A DNA stretch of 52,569 nucleotides from assembly GCA_018882895.1 (NCBI GenBank), contig VERF01000012.1, forward strand, positions 1 through 52,569, in the 5' to 3' direction. The notes beneath the pieces were generated by a model. The model worked only from the letters and a program-made list of their open reading frames with translations. It was not told the origin of the DNA and did not search any database. Each line of letters begins with the position of its first letter. The first letter of the stretch is position 1. Origin of the DNA: Candidatus Kapaibacterium sp. Its GTDB lineage: Bacteria > Bacteroidota > Ignavibacteria > Kapaibacteriales > Kapaibacteriaceae. The position numbers and the translations under genes were made by a program. This document shows, piece by piece, positions 1 to 8,885 of this stretch.

Positions 1-175
1 CCGCCGCGCAGCGGCTTCCCGCGAAGCGTCCCGCCGCAAGGCTTCCCGCCGCGCAGCGGCTTCCCGCGAAGCGTCCCGCCGCAAGGCTTCCCGCCGCGCA
101 GCGGCTTCCCGCGAAGCGTCCCGCCGCGCAGCGGCTTCCCGCGAAGCGTCCCGCCGCAAGGCTTCCCGCAAGGCG
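1..175. repeat. GC-rich tandem satellite, 15-bp degenerate unit, 45-bp higher-order period
   Basis: The first 175 bases are built from 15-bp units such as CGCAGCGGCTTCCCG, CGAAGCGTCCCGCCG and CAAGGCTTCCCGCCG. Three units make a 45-bp period starting at 1, 46 and 91; the third period lacks one unit (91-120) and a further copy starts at 121. Units hold short palindromic cores (CCGC..GCGG). The array is cut by the window edge, so its true length is unknown. Because the unit is a multiple of 3 it reads open in some frames, but there is no start codon or gene signal, so I treat it as a non-coding satellite upstream of the fic gene. Confidence 0.85.
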
Positions 176-202
176 TATATTGCGCCAATACGGGAACTAA
201 TC

Positions 203-1600
203 ATGCCAATAAAACTCATAGATGACCTCTCGGAGCGTATTGTTTACGAAATAGCGCGCCATACCGATGGAGTTAGTGTTGATCTGCTCCACGGTGTGTT
301 AGCCGAGGTGGCCAGCCGCAGGACGTTGCAGAGGCGGCTTGGTGATCTTTTGACAGCGGGAACTATTGTTGCCACGGGAAGGGGGCGGGGCACCCGTTAC
401 CGTCGGGCAGTTGCGTATGCACCTGCGCCTGCAGAGCCCCTCGTGGTAGCCGAGCCGATTCCGGCACCTGAGTATGTACCGCTGTTTACTGGTTCACATG
501 ATATCGTGGAGTACGTGCGCCGTCCGCTGTACCTACGTACTCCGGTCGGGTATGAGCAGTCCTTTCTCGACGCGTACGTTCCGAATGATACCTACTACCT
601 GTCGGCAGATCTGCGTGAGCATTTTCATAGGATCGGACGAACCGGTGAAGAGCTGCATCCGGCAGGTACGACTGCCAGAAGGCTGATTGATCGACTCTTG
701 ATCGATCTTTCGTGGGCATCAAGTCGGCTGGAAGGAAACTCGTATTCACGCCTTGAGACGCAGAGGCTAATCGAGTTCGGACAGCTGGCTGAAGGCAAGG
801 ACGTGCGTGAAGCGCAAATGATCCTAAACCATAAACGGGCCATCGAATTCTTGGTGGCCGACGCTACCGCGATGACGCTCAATAAGCAAACGATCCGAAC
901 GCTGCACGCCCTTCTGTCCAGGGATCTTTTGACCGATAACCGCGATTGTGGTAGGGTGCGCAGCGAGATCGTCGAGATATCGGGATCGGTATTCTACCCG
1001 CTCGGCGTTCCGTTGGCGATCGATCCATTGCTAGAACTCATCCTACTCAAGGCCGATAGGATCACGGATCCTTTCGAACAGTCCTTCTTTCTCATGGTCC
1101 ATGTGCCGTATCTGCAGCCGTTCATCGATGTGAACAAGCGCGTTTCGCGGTTGGCTGCTAACATTCCACTGATCCGACATAATCTTTGCCCCTTGTCATT
1201 TATCTATGTGCCGGAACGTGCCTACATAGAAGCCACGATAGGCGTCTATGAGCTCCGACGCACGGAGCTCTTGCGCGACGTGTTCATCTGGGCCTACGAG
1301 CGCTCCTGTCAGAGCTATGTGGCCGTGCGGAATCGTCCCGAGGTATATCCCGATCCACTCGGTATGCTGCATCAAGCGACTCTTACTGAAATCGTTGGCG
1401 AGATCATACGAAACAACATGCCTGCCGATGAACCCACGATCCGACGCGTTGCCGCATCGCATGCCGAAAAGCCATCTGATGTTGAAGACCTCAATCGCCT
1501 TACGCATCGCGCCTTTGCCAGTATGCATGACGGAAACTGTGCTATGTATAAGGTCAAACCCCGCGAATACTTGAGATGGAAGGAGTGTTGGAACGGGTAA
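203..1600 (+). CDS. Fic family protein with N-terminal winged helix and degenerate Fic motif
   Basis: This 465-residue protein has an N-terminal winged-helix-like region (about residues 8-68) and a Fic core (about 100-400). An inhibitory-helix motif of the (S/T)xxxE(G/N) type is seen at 173-179 (SSRLEGN), which in class II Fic proteins blocks ATP binding. The catalytic loop at 305-316 reads QPFIDVNKRVSR against the family pattern HxFx(D/E)GN(G/K)RxxR: the catalytic His is Gln and the first Gly is Val, while Phe, Asp, Asn, Lys and both Arg remain. Fic proteins usually move AMP from ATP to a target hydroxyl; with Gln in place of His that activity is doubtful, and the protein may act as a regulator or by other chemistry. 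The ATG at 203 is the first plausible start; its ribosome site is weak. Family call is firm, function is not. Confidence 0.85.
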   Translation: MPIKLIDDLSERIVYEIARHTDGVSVDLLHGVLAEVASRRTLQRRLGDLLTAGTIVATGRGRGTRYRRAVAYAPAPAEPLVVAEPIPAPEYVPLFTGSHDIVEYVRRPLYLRTPVGYEQSFLDAYVPNDTYYLSADLREHFHRIGRTGEELHPAGTTARRLIDRLLIDLSWASSRLEGNSYSRLETQRLIEFGQLAEGKDVREAQMILNHKRAIEFLVADATAMTLNKQTIRTLHALLSRDLLTDNRDCGRVRSEIVEISGSVFYPLGVPLAIDPLLELILLKADRITDPFEQSFFLMVHVPYLQPFIDVNKRVSRLAANIPLIRHNLCPLSFIYVPERAYIEATIGVYELRRTELLRDVFIWAYERSCQSYVAVRNRPEVYPDPLGMLHQATLTEIVGEIIRNNMPADEPTIRRVAASHAEKPSDVEDLNRLTHRAFASMHDGNCAMYKVKPREYLRWKECWNG

Positions 1601-1615
1601 TGCGTTCCTTTCGTA

Positions 1616-1634
1616 ATTTGGAATCAGTCCAAAT
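1616..1634. promoter_or_regulatory. Dyad operator candidate upstream of feoA
   Basis: ATTTGGA and TCCAAAT form perfect 7-bp inverted arms with a 5-base spacer, ending 6 bases before the feoA start codon. Position and symmetry suit a dimeric repressor controlling feoAB, for example a Fur- or DtxR-type metalloregulator. The regulator identity is inference. Confidence 0.45.
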
Positions 1635-1640
1635 AAGAAA

Positions 1641-1871
1641 ATGACGTCGCTTCACACATGTCCGGTCGGGACGAAATGCAGAATCCTGTCGATTGACGGT
1701 GAGCAGAGCTGTGTGCGCCGTGTGATGGAGCTCGGCCTTGTGCCCGGCGTGGTATGCACTGTCGAACGGCGGGCACCGTTTGGTGGGCCGATCGAGATAT
1801 CGACGGGGATGACGCGTCTGGGCGTGCGCCTGGGCAGTGAGCTTCGCATCATGATCGCGGGCGCCGAATGA
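1641..1871 (+). CDS. feoA: FeoA ferrous iron transport accessory protein
   Basis: A 76-residue SH3-like FeoA protein with the typical pattern of an early Cys/Arg-rich strand, a central MELGLVPG turn and a C-terminal run ending in LGSELRIMI. FeoA is a small cytosolic partner of the FeoB ferrous-iron channel. It overlaps feoB by 4 bp (ATGA), showing translational coupling. It starts 40 bp after the fic gene, but the dyad just upstream suggests its own regulated promoter. Confidence 0.93.
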   Translation: MTSLHTCPVGTKCRILSIDGEQSCVRRVMELGLVPGVVCTVERRAPFGGPIEISTGMTRLGVRLGSELRIMIAGAE

Positions 1872-3712
1872 GCGCCCCCTTGCGAGTAGCCGTCGTCGGT
1901 ACTCCGAACGTCGGCAAGTCGACGTTGTTCAATGAGCTGACCGGGCTGCAGCAGAAGGTGGGGAATTTCCCGGGGGTCACCGTTGAGCCCCTTATCGGAC
2001 GCATCACCGAAGGGGGCGAAACGGTCGAACTCATCGACCTGCCCGGCATCTACGGGTTTTCTCCGACCTCTGAAGATGAGAAGCTCACGGTCGATGTACT
2101 TCGTGGACATCATGGTTCGATCCCGGCGCCCGATGCGGTGCTTCTTGTGATGAATGCCGCAAGTCCGGATAAATGCCTGGTGCTGTTCAGTCAGCTGGCC
2201 AGCACCGGACTGCCAGTCGTGGTAGCCTCCACAATGGTTGATACCGTGAAGGCAGGGGGCGGAACCTTCGATGATATCGGTCTTGGACATCGACTTGCCG
2301 TGCCGGTCGTGCCCGTGGTTGGACGCAAAGGCATTGGAGTGGGCGACCTGCGAGATACGCTCATGCAGCATGCGTGGACAATCCCCGAGGCCACACTTGA
2401 TGCATCGGCATCGATCGAGGACCGCTTCGCGTGGGCACATGAGGTCTCCTCCGAGGTCTTGTTGGCCCCTCGACGTGACAAGCGCACGGAACGTCTTGAT
2501 GCGGTTCTGCTTCATCCCGTCTGGGGAACGCTCACCTTCCTGATCGTGATGGGGCTCTTCTTTCAGTCCATCTTCACATGGGCGCAGCCCCTGATGGACC
2601 TTATCGATTCAGGGGTGGGAATGCTGCAGTCGGCAGCAAAGGATCGGATCGACCAGCCCCTTCTCCAGTCCTTTGTAACCAATGGTATCATCGGCGGCGT
2701 GGGTTCAGTTATCGTGTTCCTGCCGCAGATCCTGCTTCTGAATCTTCTGGTGACATTTCTCGAAGAGTGCGGATACCTTGCCAGGGCGGCCTTTCTGGTG
2801 GATCGCGCCATGGGGCTTTTTGGCCTGCAAGGTCGAAGCTTCATTCCGCTGCTGGGCTCATTCGCCTGTGCCATCCCGGGCATCATGTCGGCCCGCATCA
2901 TCCCATCGTATCGTGACCGGATGGCCACCATCATGGCCACGCCGCTCATGACGTGTTCGGCACGCTTGCCGGTGTACCTGCTGCTGATCAGTGCGATCAT
3001 CCCTGCCACATCGGTCATGGGCGTGGTGTCTCTGCAGGCACTGGTGATGGCGGGCCTCTACGGCGCCGGCGCGCTAAGCGGTTTGCTCATCGCCCTTGTG
3101 CTGAAGCGCACGCTCTTTCGGGGTGGCGTTGTTCCGTTCCTTATCGAGTTCCCACCGTATCGTCTACCGTCGGCCAAGAGTATTGGGGTGACGATGGTGA
3201 ATCGCAGTATGGACTTTCTCAAGACGGCCGGCACGGTCATCCTGGCCTTCAGCGTGGCCTTGTGGATCCTCACCGAACTGCCACGGGCTGATGTACCTGA
3301 AGGCACGACAGAGATCGAGGCCTCGCGACTACAGATCGAGCAATCCTATGCGGCCGATCTTGGACGCACTCTGCAGCCGGTGTTCGCACCGTTGGGATTC
3401 GACTGGCGGCTGACCTTGGGAGTGCTCAGCTCCTATGCAGCGCGCGAGACATTCGTCAGCGCCATGGGCCAGATCTACGCAGCTGATGTGCACGAGACGG
3501 ATGCGCCACTTCGCAAGGTCCTGAGTCAGCGATACAGCATCAGTGTTGGCCTTTCGCTTTTGGCCTTCTACGTCTTTGCGTTGCAGTGCATCAGCACCAT
3601 GGCCATCATGAAGCGTGAGACCGGCTCGTGGAAGTGGCCTGCGTTGGCCTTTGTCATTACGTTTGTGCTTGCCTACGGTTCGGCATGGATCGTTGGTATC
3701 CTGAGCTCGTAA
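1868..3712 (+). CDS. feoB: FeoB ferrous iron transporter with variant G4 motif
   Basis: A 614-residue inner-membrane Fe(II) transporter, shorter than E. coli FeoB (about 770). The N-terminal G domain shows G1 GTPNVGKST (11-19), G2 around GNFPGVTVE and G3 DLPG (57-60). G4, normally NxxD, reads TMVD at 122-125. The membrane part has the FeoB core signatures FACAIPGIMSARI and TCSARLPVY and about eight to ten hydrophobic segments. The Asn-to-Thr change lies at the guanine-specificity position; FeoB proteins with Ser or Thr there have been reported to hydrolyse ATP as well as GTP, so this one may be an NTPase. Coupled to feoA by a 4-bp overlap. No FeoC is seen. Confidence 0.95.
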   Translation: MSAPLRVAVVGTPNVGKSTLFNELTGLQQKVGNFPGVTVEPLIGRITEGGETVELIDLPGIYGFSPTSEDEKLTVDVLRGHHGSIPAPDAVLLVMNAASPDKCLVLFSQLASTGLPVVVASTMVDTVKAGGGTFDDIGLGHRLAVPVVPVVGRKGIGVGDLRDTLMQHAWTIPEATLDASASIEDRFAWAHEVSSEVLLAPRRDKRTERLDAVLLHPVWGTLTFLIVMGLFFQSIFTWAQPLMDLIDSGVGMLQSAAKDRIDQPLLQSFVTNGIIGGVGSVIVFLPQILLLNLLVTFLEECGYLARAAFLVDRAMGLFGLQGRSFIPLLGSFACAIPGIMSARIIPSYRDRMATIMATPLMTCSARLPVYLLLISAIIPATSVMGVVSLQALVMAGLYGAGALSGLLIALVLKRTLFRGGVVPFLIEFPPYRLPSAKSIGVTMVNRSMDFLKTAGTVILAFSVALWILTELPRADVPEGTTEIEASRLQIEQSYAADLGRTLQPVFAPLGFDWRLTLGVLSSYAARETFVSAMGQIYAADVHETDAPLRKVLSQRYSISVGLSLLAFYVFALQCISTMAIMKRETGSWKWPALAFVITFVLAYGSAWIVGILSS

Positions 3713-3730
3713 CGAATTGACGGGGTTTGT

Positions 3731-4330
3731 ATGAGGACCGACAGACCGAATCTTGACCGTGCGCGAAGTTTCACACGTCGGGTAGGCCCCCTGGCCATGG
3801 GCGTTGGTCTTGTTGTGACACTGCTTTCACTGCCCGCATTTGGAAGCGCGCTGGCAACCGCGCAGCCCCTTGCCTTGGGCCTCGTTCTGCTGCTCTTCGG
3901 ATGGGCTGCCTATGCACGCACAGAGAGTATGCAGGGGCGCATGGCACAGTGGGGTGTTACGCTCGTATTCTGTGCAGGGGGCGCATGGAGCCTCATGCAG
4001 TGGGTGCCGGTGCTGTGGGGACCGCACAATGCCGATCTGGGCAGCAACATCATGCTGCTTGCCGTCTGGCTGACCATGGGTCCGGCACTGTTCGTCCCCG
4101 GTCTTCTGGCAGCGGTGCGTCCGGGTTGGACGCCGCTGATCGTGATCCCGGCAATTCTGTCATTGTCGTTTGCCGCAGCACTCGGTTTCGGCATTGCCGC
4201 CATGCGTGGCCTGCCCGGAGCGGAATCGCTCAATGCAACCGAGCGGATCGTTGCCTTGAGTCTATCGGCAGCCAATGCGGCGTTTCTGGTTATAGCAGCA
4301 CGCCACGCAAGAGCAGAGTGGCGATCGTAA
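3731..4330 (+). CDS. Hypothetical multi-pass membrane protein
   Basis: 199 residues with about five or six hydrophobic helices (for example VGPLAMGVGLVVTLLSLPAF near residue 20 and LIVIPAILSLSFAAALGFGI near 140). No family recognised. It follows feoB by 18 bases on the same strand and may be co-transcribed, but nothing in it ties it to iron. Its last 41 bases overlap the 3' end of mgtE on the other strand, a tail-to-tail overlap. Confidence 0.7.
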   Translation: MRTDRPNLDRARSFTRRVGPLAMGVGLVVTLLSLPAFGSALATAQPLALGLVLLLFGWAAYARTESMQGRMAQWGVTLVFCAGGAWSLMQWVPVLWGPHNADLGSNIMLLAVWLTMGPALFVPGLLAAVRPGWTPLIVIPAILSLSFAAALGFGIAAMRGLPGAESLNATERIVALSLSAANAAFLVIAARHARAEWRS

Positions 4331-5669
4331 AATAGATGAGGATCCCCGTCACGTCGCTGAACGTGGCAACAAAGGGAGCGCTCGATGCAGCCGGATCAAA
4401 ACCAAGCCGCTTGAGTAGCAGCGGCAGCATGGAGCCGGCAAGCGTGCCGGCCATGACGATGCCGATGAGCGATATGGCGATGACTGAGGCGATAAGGGGC
4501 GTATTGGTTGGATTGTACGAGCCATCCACCATCTGACCGATCATGATGCGGGCAAAGCCCAGTATGCCAAGGATGAGTCCCAGAACAAAGCCTGCGGCGA
4601 GCTCCCTGCGCATGATCTGCCACCAATCCGAGAGCGTCACTTCGCCAAGGGCAAGCGCACGTACGATAAGCGTGGCGGCCTGTGAACCGGAGTTGCCCCC
4701 GGAAGAAATGATAAGGGGCAGAAACAGCGCCAAGATCACGGCCTGGTCGATCGTAGCCTCGAAGGCCGACATTGCGGTGGCCGTTAGGAAGCCCCCTACG
4801 AAGAGAACAACAAGCCATGTTGCGCGCTTGCGAATCAGCTCGGCCAGAGGAACGTCGATGTACGTGTCATCAAGCGCCTGCACGGCGCCGAACTTCTGCA
4901 TCTCTTCCGTGGCCTGCTCCTCGGCAATGTCCAGCACGTCGTCAAGCGTCACGATGCCCAGCAGCTTCTTGTCGATGTCCACCACAGGTAGCGCAAACCG
5001 GTCGGTGCGCTTGAATTCCTTGACGGCGGATTCCTGGTCGTCTGTGGCCAGGAGCGACTCGAAGCGATGGTCCATGACGTCCGAGATCATCCGGTCAGGG
5101 GGCGAGAGCAGCACTTCACGGATGTGAATGTCATCTACCAGTGTCCCGTGCTCAGTAACGTACACATAGTTGAGCGTCTCGGAATCCTTGCCGTAGTTGC
5201 GGATGTGATCCAGCGCCTGCTGCACCGTCCAGTGCTTCTTTACGATCACGTAATCCGGCGTCATCAGACGGCCAACCGAGTCTTCGGGCCAGTTCAGCAG
5301 GGCCAAGGCGACGGCGCGCTCTTCGACGTTCAGTGAGTTGATGAGCTCGGATACGACGTTGCCCGGCAGGTCCTCGAAGAGCTGCGTCCGGTCGTCGGGC
5401 GACATTTCGTTGAGCAGTGCACCGACCTCTTCACGGGCCATGTCGTGCAAAAGCTCCTGCTGCGTATCGAAGTCCGAATACGAGAACGTCTCGGCCGCTA
5501 CGTGCTTGGGCAGGAGGCGGAACACCACGACGCGACTCTCCTCGCGCAGGCCTGCCACAAGGTCTGCAAGCTCCACCGGATCCCACTCTATGCACACCTC
5601 ACGGATGGTCGCGAAATCACGCGCGGCCACCAACTCTTCGATTTCGGGTGCTAAGAGACGTCCAACCAT
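4290..5669 (-). CDS. mgtE: MgtE magnesium transporter
   Basis: 459 residues in the usual MgtE order: an N-terminal superhelical MgtE_N domain (about 20-120), a CBS pair (about 130-255) that senses cytosolic Mg2+, a connecting helix, and five hydrophobic segments (about 285-455) with conserved GGNSGSQAAT near the pore. It mediates Mg2+ uptake across the inner membrane and closes when Mg2+ is high. It is the last gene of the minus-strand run, 24 bases after the second ABC permease, so it may be co-transcribed with the export genes. Confidence 0.95.
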   Translation of the reverse strand: MVGRLLAPEIEELVAARDFATIREVCIEWDPVELADLVAGLREESRVVVFRLLPKHVAAETFSYSDFDTQQELLHDMAREEVGALLNEMSPDDRTQLFEDLPGNVVSELINSLNVEERAVALALLNWPEDSVGRLMTPDYVIVKKHWTVQQALDHIRNYGKDSETLNYVYVTEHGTLVDDIHIREVLLSPPDRMISDVMDHRFESLLATDDQESAVKEFKRTDRFALPVVDIDKKLLGIVTLDDVLDIAEEQATEEMQKFGAVQALDDTYIDVPLAELIRKRATWLVVLFVGGFLTATAMSAFEATIDQAVILALFLPLIISSGGNSGSQAATLIVRALALGEVTLSDWWQIMRRELAAGFVLGLILGILGFARIMIGQMVDGSYNPTNTPLIASVIAISLIGIVMAGTLAGSMLPLLLKRLGFDPAASSAPFVATFSDVTGILIYFTIATLLLRGVLL

Positions 5670-5693
5670 GCGGCAAGTTACGAGTGCCGCCCC

Positions 5694-6938
5694 TTACTCG
5701 TACCGAAGCGCCTCTATTGGGTCGAGCTTGGCTGCCCGCCACGCCGGATACATGCCAAAGGCAAGACCAATAATGGTGCAGATGACGATGCTGAAGATCA
5801 CCGTAGCAGTGGGGAAGACATAGGTGATCGATGGCATGGCCTCGCGCAGCAGCTCCGTCACGCCCCATGATGCCGCGATACCGCCGAGCATTCCAAAGGT
5901 GCCCCCGAGCTGACATAGCGTGATGCTCTCGACAAGGAACTGCCTGATGATCCAGCGTCGACGTGCTCCCAATGCCTTGCGAACGCCGATCTCGCGGGTT
6001 CGCTCCTTTACAGATACGAGCATCATGTTCATGATGCCGATGCCGGCGGCCACCAGAGCGCCCAGACCGCTGATCCAGGCAACAGCGAGGATGGCGCTGG
6101 TGAAACCGGAAAACTGACCCGAAAGTGCATCGTTGGCATCGATCTCGAAGTTGTTTTCCTCCCATGGCTTGACGCCTCGCAGGGCACGCATGATGCCAGT
6201 AGCCTCATCCTTGGTCTCCATGAGCATCAGCTTGTTGATGGCCTTGACGGAGATGTCGACGCTTGCGTCCCATTCCCAGGTGTAGTATTTGTTGAAGACC
6301 GTGATGGGGATGAGCACCCGGTTGTCCTGACTTTGTCCCAAGACGCCCCCTTTCTTTGTCAGCACGCCGATGACTAGGAAGGACTGATTCTTGAGTGTGA
6401 TCAACTGGCCAACGGGGTCGACCTTCGGAAACAGCGCCGCCACGACGTCCTGACCGATGATGGCAACCGGACGCGAGGTGGCAACCTCCGACTCCGTAAC
6501 GGGGCGACCGGCAGAGACCGAGACGGCGTTGACGACGAAGTACATTTCGTCGATGCCGATGAGCGTAACATCAGGATTGGTGGACTCTTGGCCGGACTTC
6601 ACCGTCATGCCGGGATTCTGATTGCTGATGGCGATCTGATTCGTGCTCGACATTCGATCACGAAACTCCTTGGCCTGCATATACGTGATGTTCTTACGCC
6701 TGCGCATCTTGGCCCAGTTCGTCCCGAAGTTTATCGTCGGGGTTCGCTGGATGAGCAAAGAGTTCTCTCCAAGATCCGCAAGCTGACCGCTGACGGCCCG
6801 GCTGAGGGTACTCATGATCGACGTTGCGGCGATGATCGCAAACACGCCGATACCCACACTGAGCAGTGTGAGACCGGAGCGCAGCTTCTGCGAGCGCACC
6901 GCATCAATGGCGATCGAGACCGATTCGAGCGCGTTCAT
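5694..6938 (-). CDS. MacB-type ABC transporter permease (second of a pair)
   Basis: 414 residues: one N-terminal membrane helix, a large periplasmic MacB_PCD domain (about 45-270) and an FtsX domain with three C-terminal helices containing the hallmark RTREIGVRKALGARR. The open frame extends further upstream, but the ATG at 6938 overlaps the stop of the preceding permease as ATGA and matches the family N-terminus ([21 protein letters not shown]). It pairs with the 420-residue paralogue upstream and the single ATPase, which suggests a heterodimeric mechanotransmission ABC system of the MacB type working with the adaptor and outer-membrane factor of the same operon. The substrate cannot be told. 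Confidence 0.92.
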   Translation of the reverse strand: MNALESVSIAIDAVRSQKLRSGLTLLSVGIGVFAIIAATSIMSTLSRAVSGQLADLGENSLLIQRTPTINFGTNWAKMRRRKNITYMQAKEFRDRMSSTNQIAISNQNPGMTVKSGQESTNPDVTLIGIDEMYFVVNAVSVSAGRPVTESEVATSRPVAIIGQDVVAALFPKVDPVGQLITLKNQSFLVIGVLTKKGGVLGQSQDNRVLIPITVFNKYYTWEWDASVDISVKAINKLMLMETKDEATGIMRALRGVKPWEENNFEIDANDALSGQFSGFTSAILAVAWISGLGALVAAGIGIMNMMLVSVKERTREIGVRKALGARRRWIIRQFLVESITLCQLGGTFGMLGGIAASWGVTELLREAMPSITYVFPTATVIFSIVICTIIGLAFGMYPAWRAAKLDPIEALRYE

Positions 6939-8197
6939 TGCTCGTACCTCAGGGCTTCGACCGGATCGAGGCGCGAGGCCTTCAGGGCCGGGAGCAGCCC
7001 GGCCAGCAGGCCGATCACGACGGATACTGAGATGGCGATCATCAAAAGGTCGACCGGGATGACGGGGCTTACCACGCTGGCCCAAGCCTGATCGAGCAGG
7101 TCGACGGCAACAAATCGTGCAGCTCCCACGATGAGCTGTGCGATCGGGAAGGCGATCAGAGCGCCGATCACGCACAAGAAGGAGGATTCGATGAGAAACT
7201 GCAGCAGGATCGAGCCACGGCGCGCACCAATGGCCTTGCGGATGCCGATCTCGCGCGTGCGTTCGGTAACCGAGACGTACATGATGTTCATGATGCCGAT
7301 CGAGCCGACGACAAATGCGAGAATGGTAAGCCCCATGCCAACGGTCCAGATGCCGATTCGAATGTTCTTGACCTGTTCGTCGAAGGCTTGCATTTCGTTG
7401 ATTGAAAAGTCATTGTCCTGGCCCGGCTCAACGTTCCGGATGGAGCGCATGTGGCCGATGGCCTCGGTACGGACAATGTCGACCATTCTTTCGCTTCCCG
7501 TCTTGATCCCGATCGAAACGCTGCGCTCGAACATGCCAACGGTCGACCGAAATGACTCAAGCGGGATCACCACCTGATTGTCAACAAAATCCATGAAGAG
7601 AAAGCCGCGCTTCTTGATCACTCCGATGATACGGTAGGGCTCAGAGATGATCTTGATCGACTGGCCAATCGGATCCTCGCCGGAGAATAGACTCTTGGCA
7701 ACACCCTCTCCAAGAATCACGACCTTGGCACTCTGATAATCTTCGATGGAAGTGAAGAAGCGACCGCTGTTGAGTTCGGCAGAGGATGTCTTACCATATT
7801 CGGTCGTTGTGCCCAGGATGCCACAGCGCAAACTCGTATTGCCGCGCACGACCGAGCCGCTCCAGAGGCGTACCACTGGCATGACGCTTTCGGCAGACTC
7901 CATGCGTTGACTCAGAAGCTCGGCCTGACGCAGCGTGATGTCCTTTCGTGCTTCCATTAAACGCCAGTTGCCCCCTCCGCTCCAACTCCACTTGTCGATA
8001 TAGATCATGTCCTTGCCGATGATCGAGATCGTCTGCTCCCAAACGGCATCCAGTCCGCCGATGGTCCAACCCATGACCACCACAAGCACAACGCCGACGA
8101 CGATGCCGGCTGTGGTGAGGATCGACCGGAGCAGGTTCATGCGCAGCGATTCGACCGCGATGCGCAACGACTCGCCGATCTCGGATGTTTTACGCAT
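6935..8197 (-). CDS. MacB-type ABC transporter permease (first of a pair)
   Basis: 420 residues with the same layout as its downstream paralogue: N-terminal helix, periplasmic MacB_PCD domain, and FtsX domain with [19 protein letters not shown]. It overlaps the ATPase gene by 8 bp and the next permease by 4 bp, so all three are translationally coupled. The two permeases diverge strongly in the periplasmic part, which fits a heterodimer rather than a recent duplication. Confidence 0.92.
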   Translation of the reverse strand: MRKTSEIGESLRIAVESLRMNLLRSILTTAGIVVGVVLVVVMGWTIGGLDAVWEQTISIIGKDMIYIDKWSWSGGGNWRLMEARKDITLRQAELLSQRMESAESVMPVVRLWSGSVVRGNTSLRCGILGTTTEYGKTSSAELNSGRFFTSIEDYQSAKVVILGEGVAKSLFSGEDPIGQSIKIISEPYRIIGVIKKRGFLFMDFVDNQVVIPLESFRSTVGMFERSVSIGIKTGSERMVDIVRTEAIGHMRSIRNVEPGQDNDFSINEMQAFDEQVKNIRIGIWTVGMGLTILAFVVGSIGIMNIMYVSVTERTREIGIRKAIGARRGSILLQFLIESSFLCVIGALIAFPIAQLIVGAARFVAVDLLDQAWASVVSPVIPVDLLMIAISVSVVIGLLAGLLPALKASRLDPVEALRYEQ

Positions 8198-8885
8198 CGG
8201 GATTCACCTTGTCGGACTCGATGCGACCATCGCGAAGACGTATGATGCGTCGGGCATGGCGGGCGACGTCCTCCTCGTGCGTAACAAGGATGACGGTGTT
8301 GCCGCCCTCCCAGAGACTGCGGAACAGCGCCATGATGTCATGCCCGGTCTTCGTATCAAGATTCCCCGTCGGCTCGTCGGCAAGGATGATGGAGGGGGCT
8401 GTCACGATCGCACGAGCGATGGCCACGCGCTGACGCTGTCCGCCCGAGAGTTCGTTCGGTCGGTGCGTCATCCGATCCGACAGCTGCACCTTCTCAAGGG
8501 CCTGTTTGGCACGGTCCTGACGTTCGGCCTTGCCTACTCCGCTGTACACAAGTGGCAACTCCACATTCTGCAATGCAGTTGCGCGTGGCAGAAGGTTAAA
8601 GGTCTGAAAGACAAAGCCGATCTCCCGATTGCGGATCTCGGCAAGGTCATCATCATTCATCTCGCGCACGTCCTGACCGTTGAAGAAGTACGTGCCGGCC
8701 GTGGGCGTGTCCAGACAGCCAAGCATGTTCATGAGCGTGGACTTTCCGGAGCCGCTCGGACCCATGATTGCCACGTACTCATTGCTCCCAATCGTCAGCG
8801 ACACATCGCGCAGGGCATAGACTTCCTCGTTGCCCATCTCATAACGCTTTACGAGGTTGGAGATCTCGATGATGGGGCGATTCAT
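8190..8885 (-). CDS. ABC transporter ATPase, MacB/LolD family
   Basis: 231 residues with all ATPase motifs: Walker [11 protein letters not shown]-loop in the NREIGFVFQ segment, signature [14 protein letters not shown], Walker [10 protein letters not shown] and a switch His in [10 protein letters not shown]. This size and sequence style belong to the LolD/MacB-N/FtsE group that drives FtsX-type permeases. It lies between the adaptor (4-bp overlap) and the two permeases (8-bp overlap), so it surely serves them. Confidence 0.95.
   Translation of the reverse strand: MNRPIIEISNLVKRYEMGNEEVYALRDVSLTIGSNEYVAIMGPSGSGKSTLMNMLGCLDTPTAGTYFFNGQDVREMNDDDLAEIRNREIGFVFQTFNLLPRATALQNVELPLVYSGVGKAERQDRAKQALEKVQLSDRMTHRPNELSGGQRQRVAIARAIVTAPSIILADEPTGNLDTKTGHDIMALFRSLWEGGNTVILVTHEEDVARHARRIIRLRDGRIESDKVNPDA

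Noticed and set aside
1652-2515. Minus-strand 287-codon open frame
   Set aside because: Antisense to feoA and feoB; no protein-like pattern.
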